From Anarhynchus alexandrinus (lineage: Eukaryota > Chordata > Aves > Charadriiformes > Charadriidae), in assembly GCA_008711295.1 (NCBI GenBank), contig VUYV01000062.1, forward strand, positions 3,411,927 to 3,475,926: 64,000 bases of DNA. Direction: 5' to 3'. How positions within the stretch are numbered: position 1 is the stretch's first letter; each line of letters opens with the position of its first letter. Below, piece by piece: positions 1 to 13,008 of the stretch. A model generated the notes under the pieces. That model saw only the letters and a program-made list of their open reading frames with translations. It did not search any database and was not told where the DNA came from. Made by a program: the position numbers and the translations under genes.

Positions 1-180
1 GGCCATATCGTTTAAGGCAAATTCAATGTTGTGTTTAATTGTTTAGCATGTGAAGAGGCTGGTTAGTTCTGCTTGACTTAATCTGGGCCAGAATTTCACC
101 TTATGGTGGCAGCAGTTTTGAGAAGTAATCTGAATTAAAGAGACATGAGGAAAGTTAAACTCTGTTTTTAATTACTATGG

Positions 181-197
181 GCACCACTAGGTGGTGT
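181..197. promoter_or_regulatory. CTCF-like motif, palindromic
   Basis: GCACCACTAGGTGGTGT contains the perfect inverted repeat ACCAC-TAG-GTGGT and resembles the CTCF core CCASYAGRKGGC on both strands. This is motif resemblance only; occupancy is unknown. Confidence 0.25.
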
Positions 198-3100
198 TCT
201 GCAGCTGTTCTAGTCGCATATTGTCATCCATAGGCAGATAAATGACAAAACCACTTTATTGACTGAAACACGATATATGCTGTATGACAAAAAGATATGA
301 TCAGGCCTAGTGCTCCTAGCTGCAAACAAATATGTATTCTTATCTCCCACTGAAGTCCCCAGTAGTTCTATAGGAAGACTAGTAAAAGAATTTTGAAAAA
401 TAACCTATATAACTACACAAAACATTACATTACTTGATAACTACTGATATTAACATGACTTTCTCTCTAAAATGTAAAGGTGAAAGAAAGTATTTTCTTT
501 TTCAAACCTGAAAAGCAGAATTACAAATATGGCTAAAAACCTGAGCCCCTGTACATCTTTTTTATACTTTCAAGCGCAATTCCTTTGTGATTTGTATACT
601 CGACAAACATATTATCAACACTTCATAGAAAAATCTAAGTAAAAATAAAAGCAGTCAAGTAGTCAATTTAGATTTTTTTTTCCTGTGTGAGAATGGTGTA
701 CTCTGATGCAGGGATTATTTTAAATTTCTCCGTGCTGGTGCCTATTTGCATAATTTCTGAATGGTGAATGTGGAATTGCTGATAACAGGACATATCCTTT
801 CAGTAAACCAAGAGAGAGAAATTATCAGATCCCTAAAATATGTTGATAAACACACAAGAATATTTTAAACTGGGTGGATATATTCTGGTGAGGCTAGAGC
901 TATTGAATGTCTCTGGCCCTTCTTGCTAGGTAATGCCAGGTATGTGCCAGAAAGGTATTTAGTTTGGGAAGGTCTCCTTGAAACCCATTACCCCAAATGC
1001 CGGTTTCCATACAGGCCTTCACAGCGTGACAGAAATCGCTGCCCGACCCCGTGGTTCCTGTAACACGTGCTGGGGTATGGGTGTCTCGAGCTGCTTTGGC
1101 ACCCTGCTCCACTTGGATTTGAAAGCAAGTACTGTTTTTCTCAGTTTCACCCAGATTTACCTTAGCAAAAGACAAGCCTGTTAACAAAGTATAAAAAAGA
1201 AAAGATCAAAATCAGTAAATGATTAATTTGAAGTTCAGCGGTATTTTAGGAACAAGATTGGAAACAAACAGCAAACCAAAAACAACCCTCCCTTCTAGCT
1301 TACACTGAACAGTGTGATGTTTCTCTAGTTTCTTAAAACCAAGCATAAGCTGGAAACTTTTTCCCATAATATTGTCAGTTAAAGAGGTTGTACTTATTTT
1401 GCCTAATGTTTTTATTACAATGAAATTGTTAGAATGGATGTAGCTATAAATGCACCAACACAAAAATGCTTTTGCATGCATTTCTCGTTTTCCTGCAGAA
1501 GAGATAAGAAGAAACAGGGCTAAATGCATCATCAAAATTTTAATTTAGTTCTTAGGGTAGAATCGCAGGTCTCTGCTCAGTCAGAAACAAAGGGGTAAAT
1601 CTTCAACTGCAAACTCACTATTATAAGAGAGGGTCAGAAATATTAAATGTATTTATTTGCCATAGGATGCCTCCTATCTTCCTAGCATCACTTCATATAA
1701 AAAAAGAATACATATGTATATAATATTCGGACACTTTTATGTTTGCATGGCTGTCAATGTATTTAACAACATGAGGGCTTGGCTGTATTAGTGTTTCCCG
1801 AATAGCAGAAGCTATCAATGACTAATTAAAGATTACATCATAGCCTTCAAACTACACTTTCTTCAATACGTCTCACATTGTGGAAAAACTACAACAAACA
1901 TTTAAATCTGAATGTATTACAGATTCCTTGATTTATGAGGTAGAAGCTTTCATTATTATGAGCCCAACTGTGCAGAATTCAGAACCATGAAACTTCTAAA
2001 ACTGACTTAAAGTACCTTTTTTATTCCTTCCTTATTTGCATACCAAGTAGCTCTTATTTGAATGGTGAGAATTACCATTCCAAGATGAATTTTGATTCTG
2101 CGCGGTATGATTTTGGAAGCAATTCCCCATTTTGAGGAGAAGGACTATTTTATCAATAAATTAAAAAAAAAAAAAGTTGGATACTTTAATCTGATTAGAG
2201 ATTTATAGTGTCAGAAGAAATACCATGAGAGAAGTCGTAGATCCCAATTGCACTGTTTTTCTACTTATGGGCATACTTGCTTATAGGGTAAAATATCCCA
2301 GAAAAGATAAGTGGTTGAGAGGCACTCAATTTGTTTGTCACACATTTTGGAAATGTGTTCCATGAATATCAAAATCATATGAATCCTCTGCCTTGTAAAT
2401 GCTAACATATAAAAATAATCTAAAAACCAAAAATCCATATGAATTATTTATATATAGACATTTTCAGGATAAAAGCCTATATTTAGTTCTTACCTACGTA
2501 TGCCTACTGATGAATTAAAATTGCTCATTTTAGATTTTTTACAGCCATTCTTTGATGATTTTTCGTAAGGTGTTAATTAGAATTACAGCTGTAATTACTA
2601 TTTCCTTATGAATAAGATTTATTTCGGGTTTTTTTGCAATAACTTCCTTTCAGGGAACATTTTGAATCATAATCATGTAAAACATACTTTCAAACAAATA
2701 TGGATGTAATCTCACACTCTCAAGAATAACTAAGATTACAGAGTAATCAGATTAAAGAATCTTTTTGAAAAAACAGTTTTGCAGAGAATAGTCATTAAAG
2801 TGCACCTGGATGAGACAACTTTGCCAAATCAGTGAACACAGTCCACGTAAACAACCTTTGATCAGCAGTTTCCACAATATCATTATGAACTCCAGTTTTT
2901 GCTGTAATGGTATGATATGATGAGTGAAAGACAGACCAAACCCAATTCATAACTGTGATTTTCCATCTGAAAATTAATTTGTTGACTGAAAAATACCTAC
3001 ATAATTTCAGAGATGATAAGACATATTAAAGTAGGACTATTTTTTCCTCCACTCACACCTTGAGCCAGATTTCTACACAAAGTCACTTTCCTCCTTTCAT

Positions 3101-6100
3101 CTTCTTATTACTTTCCTGGTAAAGTGACATATTAAGCAGGCATGTAAGTGGTTGGTAATTTTAAAAAGCTGCATATTTAAAAAACTTAGTGTGTGACTGA
3201 TCAAAGAACGGAATATGAAGAGTAAAGACTGGAGAGAGAGGGTGAATATGCAAAGGAAGCTATCACATTCAATGGGAAACAGCTATGAAAAGGTACCACA
3301 GATTCTGTCTGCCTTGCTCAACTAATACAGTTCCAAATAGAGATGATTTAGGGCTCTCTACTCCAGAACACATCAGTAAGAATTAGCAAGATCTGATACT
3401 TAGAGAAACAATGCACAATGTCCTCTCCATGTGAGAAAGAGTATCACATCAGACCAGTTAAACCTCACGGCTCAAATATGAGACTTTAACAGTTTATACC
3501 CTCTATCTCTCTTCAGCTAAAAAACCCAAACACATCTCAACCATATGAAACAGTACTGGGCTCCTTGCTTCAAAGGCAGTAAAAGAAAGCAGGATATGAA
3601 CATATCAGCTAGTAAACCCCCATGCAGAGACAAACGTGCTTAAATAAATGGCATGCCACTGAGCAACATCTTATAGTCGATCCTTCCAATCCATGCCATA
3701 AAGTCCCGTCTTCTTCAGGGCTCATCCAACCCCTCGGTGAGCCAATCCGGATTACCAGCTGCCCTGTCACGCAGTCTAACATGTGAGGTTGGTGACCTCA
3801 GTATTCCAATATATTAAAAGTTTGTGAGAAAGATTGTTTCTCTTCCCTTTATCCCTCCAAATATAAACTATATCCAGTGCTACCTACTCAGAGTTTATAA
3901 GTCAGGACAGAGAAACTACGTTTGTATACATAAAGGACTGAATGAAAACTCGAAAACACCCCTTTCACCATGACACCCACCTTTTTTTTTTTTGGTTCTA
4001 TATTCTGTCTGTATATTTCTGGCTTAAACTAAACAGAAATACTATAGACAGTATATAAAGAAATCAATTACTTCATTTAGCTCTTTCTAAAGCTAGACTG
4101 AACGCAAAGAGAAATAAAAGACTAACAGCCTAGCATCTTCCCACAGGCTGCACATCCTGGAATTTGGGGTAGATGATGATGTGGTGCAGTAATTCTTCCA
4201 TTGGAAGCAGGCATGTAGGAGCTGGTAATGTCTCAGATTTGTTCTCAAATTTTTAGCCAACACAAGCTGAGCTGCTGGGCGGTGTGGGAAAACAGAGTAG
4301 CATTTTGATTCCACTGCAGATGGATCCCTTGCAATGAGCAAGAGAGAAGCAAGGAGAGCACCGACTCAGATGATTGTCTGTCTTGGAAATGCAATTGGAT
4401 TCAGGATCTGGCTATCTGCAGTTACAGCTGAAGAGCCTTACAAAAACTAACATTGGTAGAGGGAAAATCAAATATCTGCTCAGCAGGAGGCGATTTAAAG
4501 TCTAATAAGGTTATTGTTAGCTTCTACTGCATCATGACCAAGACACAGAAACTTCAGTCTGCCTCCCAATTCTGACTAGTCACAACCAATTTGACTAGGC
4601 ACAAATTAATGTTTTAGGGACATTACAGACCAATTAAAAGCATTGACAAAATTCCTGTTAACTTCAACAAGATTTGAGTTGAGATACTTCATCTATGAAT
4701 AAGAACTTCTGTTGGCAAAAAAACCTCCAATAGAACATCTCTGTCCACATCCATTTCAAGTGTTTAATTTTTTAGTTGAATTTTGGTAGCTTTTCTATGC
4801 CACCTGTAACTTTTTTTTTTTTTTATAGGTTAGTGTAAGCTTGTACCTCCCATTCAGTTCTGTCTGTTCCCTCAAGGTACTGTGATTGTCCTTTCATTCA
4901 GTCCTATCTTCCATATATTTGACAGTTACCAAAACCACCAGATGTTGGGAAGTTTAATTTTTATTCTTTTTTTAAGGGACGCAAGTAGTGTCTCTACAGT
5001 TTCGAAATGTGGCTTGGCTGTTTGTGGTTTCCCTTTATTACATAGCATTTCATTCTAAAATGCAAGAGTGTGAACTGAGATTAGATTTAAACTGAGTATT
5101 TCCAAACATCAGGAGAAATCCTCTGTAAATAACACTCATCTTAATTATCCTTAATAATTTCCACTTTGCAAATATAAGGTCCCTTAATGCCTTTGGAAAA
5201 TGAAGATTATGAAAAAGGCTGTACAAACATAATCATGTCTCATTTTGCAGAATTTTAAACACCTTCTTTCAGATAGTAAATCTAATGTTAATTAATAGCA
5301 GGCTATAATATTAGATTTCTCTCTCTTATGAAAATCCTGGATAGCATGCTCCCTGATGCAGTATTTTCTGTGTTATTTTATATATTGGTTCCAATTGATA
5401 GCAGAGCATGTTGCTGAAATATGTCACATAACTTGTTCAATAGCCAAGCAAAGAGCTACTGTCAAAACTGAACTACATTTCATTATTTCAGTACAGACTG
5501 TGTAATTACAAATTAATTTTTCTTTTCAGTACCTCTGAAAATCCTGCCCACCACAGTTTTGAAATCAGGCAGGTGCTTTGTGTATTTGGGCTGGAGGGAA
5601 ATCCCCTGTTGTCTTTAAATTATGACAACATCAGTCTGCGTGTATGTGTATGCACCAGTCTGTGTATACAAATGCATAGAGTGCTAATCCAAACACACCA
5701 ATATCTTATTTTAGTAATTATGGCAATTGCATGCCAAGCTAAGCATGGTATTTTTAGAAAAAGCCATATTATTTTCATTTTCTGTAATACACAATTCAAT
5801 AGCATATGAACTTCTAAAACCAATTTGTCTGAAACTAAGATATGTCTACAAAAAATATAGGCAACAATTTCTTTTTCAGACTGTTGCTACTTCCCGTCGT
5901 AAATTGCATAAGCATGCTGTTAAAAAGGAACATGCAATGGATTGTACAAAAAAAGGAGAAAGTGAGCCAACACTAAAACAATAGTAACACAACAGCTGTA
6001 CTTCCATGTGAGAAAACCATTAAGCGTACAATAGTTAACATTTCTTCCAAACACTCATTACATTTCATAAAGCCAAATCAGCCACCATGACAAAATAAGC

Positions 6101-6432
6101 GTATTTAGAATTAAGATCATTTTAATATTAGAGATTAGAAAGGATCAACAACCACCGTAAGGACAGGAAAATGAAACTCTCCTTCCTTCCTCTGAGTGTT
6201 TTTGTGATTAATCTGAAGTAAAGATTTTGTTTCAAAACAATCTTTAGGGCTTGGTGTTGACGTTTTCTGTGGCTGGCCTCTTCAGAAATCTGGTTTTAAA
6301 CCTACCTACCATTTAATTAGCAGAAAATATTTTGAATCTGCTACTACTGACTAAAATGGCATGGAATTAGTCAGGCCTAGAATTAGCTAAGTAGATCTGT
6401 GTTTTTTAAAAACAACCTCTCCTCTAAAAACC

Positions 6433-6522
6433 AATAAAAAAAAACAACAAAAAAGCACACCACCAGAAAACAAAAAGCTCAAAACCCAGAAAAAAAAAAC
6501 AACCAACCAACCAAAAACCCAA
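6433..6522. repeat. A/C-rich low-complexity tract
   Basis: A-runs are interrupted by CAACAA and a short (CAAC/CCAA)n stretch (AACCAACCAACCAAAAACCC). It lies just upstream of the CR1 copy at 6672. It has no coding potential. Confidence 0.8.
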
Positions 6523-6671
6523 GCATTCAGGCAAAATAAAGTTCTTTACAACTGGTAATGCAGATTAATATTTTCATCTCACTATTAAATTATTCCTTAC
6601 CAAACTATGAAAATAAATAACATTATATCTTTATATCGAGAACTTTTACAAGTCATATGGCACTTCTGCAT

Positions 6672-6888
6672 CCTGGAACGACAGAAAGGATGAGGTGGGA
6701 AGGGTCCTCTGGAGATCATTTGGTCCAACCCCCCTGCTCAGAGCAGGGTCAGCTGGAGCAGATTGCTCAGGACCATATCCAACTGGGGTTTGAATAACTC
6801 CAAAGATGGAGAGACACCGCAACCTTTCTGAGCAAAATGTTCCACTACTTGACCACCCTCACAAGATCTTCACTTTCCTGATCTGTCT
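6672..6888 (-). mobile_element. CR1 LINE 3' fragment
   Basis: This is a reverse-complement CR1 tail. The plus strand reads GGTGGGAAGGGTCCTCTGGA, TGGTCCAACCCCCCTGCTCA, GAGCAGGGTCAGCTGGAGCA, GTTTGAATAACTCCAAAGATGGAGA (in part) and TTGACCACCCTCACA. The terminal 20 bases are decayed (CTGGAACGACAGAAAGGATG). It is intergenic. Confidence 0.92.
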
Positions 6889-9300
6889 ACATAGACATAG
6901 TAGTAGCAACAGCTGGTCTGTAGTGAACAACTATTTGGGTCAGAACACAATATGACAGCAAATGTAAATTATGGAAGAGGACAGGATGAGGAACTGTATT
7001 CTACAGAAAAAAATGCAATATAAACTGTAACAGCCATGCAGACGGGTGAAAAGATCTTTAGTAGTCTCAAACTTAAGAGAAAAACCTCTCATCTCCCTTT
7101 CCTACTCACTAGATCTCCATCTATGTATGTTTAACTACCTAAAGGAAATTTTACCAGTTTCTTTTGATGAACAATTTATTATTCAGGAAGGATAATGAGA
7201 GTTCCGAGTTAGAATAAATCTACGCTGCTATGTGCAATGTAGAAGAGGAGTACCCAAGATCATTCATGAAGAAGCAGCAGCCTAGGCAAGTAACGTTGCG
7301 GCATCTAGCTAAAATGCGCTTCTGATACCTCCAGCCCACGTTTCATGGCTGGGTGTCTCTAGACGACACTGCAGCATATAGTTCACTTGAACTCCATTGC
7401 ACAGACTATCAGGTTTAGAATGTTTTCTATTATAACCTGTCTTACTATGAGAGATCCCAGTGCTGGGTTGATAACAGACCTAATACATTTTTCCCTAGGG
7501 AATAAAAGCTACAAGCATACTTGGATAACACAAATGTTCAATCCATTCCACAGTGGTAAATAATGATCAAGATACGTAGTAAAAGGGTGATCACAACTGC
7601 TTCACAGGTATACTAATTCAAACAAAAATGCAAACTAAATACTAAATGATAGAGTGGAGAAAAAGAGAAATGCAGTCCTTTTGTATATTTCCAAAACACT
7701 ATAGAACTAAAAAAGCTCAATATTAGCTGTCCATTATAACTGCTATGCCTCCCTGCCCCTATAACATAAATATTAATGTTTTACCAAACACTGCTCGGAT
7801 GCCTGATGTCATTACTTGCTTGTGATAAAAACAAAGAGCCACATACACATAAAAAGGTGGTGAAATGCCATGTCAAGGGATATGTTAATTTTGCTAAAAA
7901 CTACTGAGAAAGAACTCAATTGCAAGACAAAAGAAAACAGAGAAAATGCTGGGAGATAAGTATCTTTTTAATGTAGTGGAGAAAGCCATAACAAGAACGA
8001 ATTTCAAACAAAACATTCAGTAAATATTTTAATACTGAGAATGATTAACCACTTAATGTAACTACTGAAAGGAGTTATTTTATATCTCTTAATTTCTTCA
8101 AAGTGAGTTTGAAAATCTCACAGTACAAATTTGTTTTTTCTAGCCACTGGGTTCAGTGCCACATTAACTGGATGAAAGGTAGTGGCCTACCACAAAGGCT
8201 GGAGGTGACTTAGTACTTTTTTGGACTTCTCTGAGTTAATGGGCTCTTCTATTTAAATGTGGACTTTCTCAATTCTGGCAGCTAAAGAAACTATCCCCAT
8301 GTTAATATTATGACTAATCACTCTCCCTTTCTATATCTGAATGCTGTTAGATCAAGTTTATACAAATGGAAAAGATGTCCGCAAGTTCAACTGCCTTTAA
8401 ATACTACTACTTCCTCTGACCTGCCAACAGATCCCAGCTAAGCTCAATGCAGGACTTGGACTAAAAAGAGGGAAGCTGAACATAGACATATTTCTCATAG
8501 GCAATTTTTGTCTGGTTTTTTGTGTTTTTTAGAATGAACTATTAAGTACTCGCTGTTTGGAATACATTTAAAAATACAAATATTTTAGGCTCCTAATGAG
8601 TATGCCACTGAGATGGAATCACCCCCAAAATACGGGATCATGGTTATTATAACATTGCAGTAACTGCTGTATTAACTGTGCAGTGAAGGAGCTAAGGTTT
8701 GTGCTACACAGAGAGATTCCTCATTTTTACTTCCGCCATCCATCATAGTAGAATCTACTGGAAAATGGAGTACAAATCATTCACGAATTTACAACAGTAA
8801 GTTGAGCTAGTTCTGTGCTATATCATTTCTGGAAGTGAATGCCTTTGTTTTGCGCCCTAAGGGCTGCTCGTATGCATAAATAGCCCCCTTTTTTCTGTTT
8901 CTGAATCACAGTGTCCAGCCAATACAAAAAAGATTATGAAGTATGAAAACTGCACATATCTCCAGCACAGAACAATAACAAGATCTATACTTTGATTTCC
9001 CGGGAAATAAAAATTGTAGCTATACTTCCTGTCAGCCCATTCCTTTGAACATGTTCTCTTCATAATTTGGATTTTGAATCGAGTTTAACTGGCAGTTAAA
9101 AATTGTATGTGGCAGTACACAATGAAATTTAGCTTGACAGCTTGGACATCAAAACTAAAAATAAATGACTTCACATCCAAATAATAAGTAATAACAATGT
9201 TAGCCTGCATAAGAATAGCAGGACTGGATTCAAATACAATATTAATTTTAGGGATATGAGTGACTAGGGAGAGACAGAGGCAAAGAAACAAATCCTTCAT
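6889..9300. other. Intergenic sequence, nothing distinctive
   Basis: AT-rich non-coding DNA. I see no repeat family, exon, RNA gene or strong motif cluster in it. Minus-strand open frames near 8857-9063 and 9085-9300 show no recognisable domain. Confidence 0.6.
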
Positions 9301-9309
9301 ATAGCAATA

Positions 9310-10370
9310 GTCTCTTCTTATCCCCCAGGCAACTGGCTGCCTTTCACCTCAGCGGCAGAGCAATTATGTGGCATAATGACTGCAGTGCAAATAAGCAGAG
9401 AGATTTTATTAAACCAAATGAGCAAATCATCTGCGTATTATTGCGATTTGATTGACAGTGACAAGTGTCGAGCAGACACGGATGTGAATATGATAAAGAA
9501 GCTTGCAGGAAAGCTCTTGATAATGTTACTCTTGATAAAGTTGCTCGGCAAACCTCTCTAAGTAAATAAAGGGGAAAGAATATGATGCATATTAATTCGC
9601 ATAGTTTGCAACCTGCCACAGGACTAGAGGAAAAGTTGCAATAGGTTCAGCACATGGCATTTCATATGAATTCTAAAATTGCATTTATGAGTCTCATAGA
9701 CTTTACAATAATATATTAATATTAAAAGTAAAGGTCATTCCACATAACAGTTAAGCTGCCTGAGCTTCAACCTTTATATCAATAACAGACTCGGGCTGGG
9801 GGCACGAAGAGGAGGAAAACAAGTGGAATGAGCTGAATAACGTAGAATGTTACTTTGAAAGATTGCTGCCTTTTGCTGGGCTGCCTGTTTACACATTTGT
9901 ACTGTCAGTGGACACTTACATGTCTGACATCACTCATTCAATCAATCTGCCATCACAATGATTAAATCGATACCTTTCATATGGGAACGTGATTAATTGG
10001 CATGGGCCTTCAGGCCTCCACATAAGCCACTCTTACATTAATGACCCCCTTATGACATCATAGCTGCACAGATTCCAAAGTTTCACATCATTACAGTCAG
10101 CGTAGAACTTGGATAATTACTTTTGGCACATGGAATGAATTAACCAGAGTGACTGGGAAGCTTTGACAGCAACACCCATGAAGAAAAGCAGCGGGGATAA
10201 AATCACCTGTGCTGTAACGGCACTAACGTCATGAATAAATTTGGGCTTACAAGTTGAAATTGTTTTAGTGGATGAACTGTGTGATAAACAGTTCTCTTTC
10301 CTCCACTTCTTCATATTTTTTTTATTATTTTCAATTTGAATAGGAACAAGCAACAGCATTATGCCACACT
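9310..10370. promoter_or_regulatory. Candidate conserved non-coding enhancer block
   Basis: About 1 kb of complex, repeat-free sequence that lacks the homopolymer runs common around it and is crowded with developmental transcription-factor words. These include TGATTGACAG (9449-9458), a PBX/HOX-MEIS composite site; further TGACA/TGTC half sites just after it; ATGCATATTAATTCGCAT (9585-9602), a POU/homeodomain-like array; ATTAAATCGATACC and GTGATTAATTGG near 9962-10000; and repeated TAAT/ATTA cores. This texture is typical of vertebrate ultraconserved enhancers, which are numerous around the RPGRIP1L-FTO-IRX locus. Conservation itself cannot be seen from one sequence, so the call is an inference. 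Open frames on both strands between 9344 and 9619 are probably by-products of constrained sequence. Confidence 0.4.
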
Positions 10371-11179
10371 TCAGTTAACATTCTTTTGCCATCAAGTACC
10401 ATCAAGTTGAAGATTTTCACTCTTTGAAAAAGAATTATATCTAGAGGAAACGTTCTTGTCATGTGAATTACACTGTAAAATGTGGAAAGCATTTCTGATT
10501 TATGTTGTAATACTGATTTGAATATCTATTTGGACATATGTCAAAGAGACCAGTTTTGCAAGGTTCTGCATATTCTGAGCTGTTTCCTACAAATTTTGTG
10601 CTTAACTTTAACTATGCAAGTAAACTTCAGCAGAGGCATTCAAGAGCTGACATGCTCAGAATAACTGAGGCGTGATAAAAAATACTTAATCCCTCCATAA
10701 CTTACTTATGTGAAAGATGTCACAGATAGATTTTCCACAATGTGAGCCCTCCAAACTCTAATAAGCAGTCCAAAGGGTATGAACTAAGAAAAAAAAGACA
10801 ATAAATATTTAGTACAAAATCAATTTTTTATAACATTTATAACATTAGTTATAATTTGTTGCATAATCCATTACAACAAAAATAGTACTTACACAAACAT
10901 TATAATTTATCCTTTAAAAGCATGAGATGACATTAAGTCCACAAAATACTAGAGTATTCAGTAAAATCAGTTACTGTACTGACCTACTCCAGTTTTTGGA
11001 AATTAGTTAGTAATTTGTTGTTTATATGAAAATCAGAATGACATTTCATACAGATACAGGTCTTTCACTGTTTTGGAGTAAAATGTAGCAAAAGTATAGA
11101 TAACACTATCTACACACCAGGAAAAAAAATTGTCAGCATGAGAATTTCCTATGCTGTCTGTGGGTTTGGGTTTTGCGTT

Positions 11180-11252
11180 GCTTTTTTTTGTTGTTTATTA
11201 TTTTTTTTTAAATATTTGGAATATAATTTTTAACTTTTTTTTTTTCTTTTTG
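11180..11252. repeat. T-rich low-complexity tract
   Basis: Successive T-runs (TTTTTTTTGTTGTTTATT, a 10-base T-run, then a 12-base run) are separated by short AT spacers. This is simple low-complexity DNA. Confidence 0.75.
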
Positions 11253-12960
11253 GTAAACAGGTTTAAGAAATAGTACAACCTAGACAATTTTAGAGTGCCT
11301 AATATTCTTCAAAGTGTATCCAAGACGATGCCCCCTGGTCATTAAATATAAAAGTAACTACTCTGGTTACCAGATTTTGATAATCTTCAAAACCGAATTA
11401 CTGATATGCAGCATTTTTTACCACAAAGCAGCTAAACAAATATCTAAGTCAGTCAACTGAAGTCCAAACTATCTCATTCTAAAAAAAAATAAATTAGTTT
11501 TTCTCTAGGAAAAAGTCTGAAATTTTACAATGAAATTAATTTTTAGATTTTAAGATTTAAATACGAAGTAAACTATTTGATATTTAAACTAAATGTTTTC
11601 TTAGAGTTCTCATGAGCCTTTTGGTGGGAATTATAATCACATAATCACTGTCATTTCAAAAATAGTGAATATTATAATCTAAAATGGAATATTTCTTTTA
11701 AGAGATAATTTAGAGCCTGTAACCACTCAAAACAAAAATATTAATCATATATTCAAAGTTAACTGACACTGTCATTTCCTGAGACTACAGAGTGTGGATT
11801 TGAGAAAATAGTGTTAATCTCTGTTCATTTTACTGAGATGATGTTAACTGTATTCCAAAAAAATTACTTAAAGTTATTATAGGAAATTAAAGTAGTTTGA
11901 AAATTTATTAAAATATCTTACTAATATGTTCTCCTGTTGCCATCACAATGTGGAGAGATATGAAGCTGGAGTACTAAACAGTTTCAAGACTTTGCCAACC
12001 GCTGCAAAAAAAAAAATCAAATCTTTTGTATTAAAAGTATTGTCACTTCTGTCACACTTAAAATAGAAATAAAAATAATTCCCCTTTTTAAAAACCAAAT
12101 TTGTTAAGAGTGGTGAAGCACTACCTTCTACTTTTAGTGTATGCCTGGAACTTCACACGTCCCTCCTTAATCTTCAGGCTCCTTTAAACAATGTCAATAA
12201 AATGGTAGGTGTGCACATCTTCAATTTAAATTTTAAGTAATGCCCACATACGAAGCTATTATTTTGCTAAAAATTTAGAAAAGAAAAAAAAACCACAAGT
12301 TTTTATGATTGGGGAAATAGTACCGAGAGAATGAATGAATGCTTTTAGTCTTACTTCTTTGTAGTATTTTTTATGATCCCCTTTAAAAAAAAGAAGAATG
12401 TCTGTGCTGAGAGTGGAAACCTGAAAATTTTGCAGAAAATAACATGTATCCGTTCACTGTAAGGAAACAAATGAAGTGTGCAGCAAGTAGCATTCACTGA
12501 CCCTACATTTTTTGTATTGTTAAAATCACATCTATCTTTCTATTCTAACACCATTTACATGGAACAAAAATTTGCTAGTAGTACAGTACTGGAAAAGAAA
12601 TACTTCCAGAGCTAAAATATGAATAAGGAAAACATTTTACATTTATTTTCCAAAATATTAATTTTTAATTATTTCCAGGGATCCTTTGAGGGACATAACC
12701 TGATGTTATGATAACCACTATCATAAGTTTCTCCAAAATAATACTTTAAAAACAGAATTGTAACCTAAGCAATGTTTAAACAATCATGCCAAGCCTAATT
12801 AATTTTTTATTAAAAGTCAAACAACAAGCATCTTCAGATGCTCTGGTTTTTTTTCTGAAAATTTACACTGATTTGCTTAAGAAGTAATAATAATTAGGGA
12901 CTTACCTTAAGAAAACATTAACATTGGTGTTAATTTTCATGTTCAGTATTCCCACATTTA

Positions 12961-13008
12961 TAGAATCATAGAATGGTTTCGGTTGGAAAGGACCTTGAAT
13001 ATTTAAGC
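12961..13008 (-). mobile_element. CR1 LINE terminal stub
   Basis: On the plus strand TAGAATCATAGAATGGTTTC, GGTTGGAAAGGACCTTGAA is the reverse complement of a CR1 3' terminus. Homology ends after about 48 bases, so this is an extremely truncated insertion. Confidence 0.85.

Larger units (their letters stand above)
1..6671. other. Intergenic sequence, no gene seen
   Basis: This is AT-rich DNA with no convincing exon on either strand. Landmarks are a CTCF-like palindromic motif near 181-197, a locally GC- and CpG-richer patch at about 960-1110 that I cannot assign, another at about 3690-3800 containing a possible stem-loop (GGGCTCA ... TGAGCC), T-runs at 3982-3993 and 4811-4824, and an A/C-rich low-complexity tract at 6433-6522. 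Open frames here are short and lack recognisable domains. Confidence 0.6.

Noticed and set aside
900..1187. Opposed open frames of 95 (minus) and 68 (plus) codons in a GC-richer patch
   Set aside because: No recognisable domain, no splice context, and open on both strands at once, which points to composition rather than coding.
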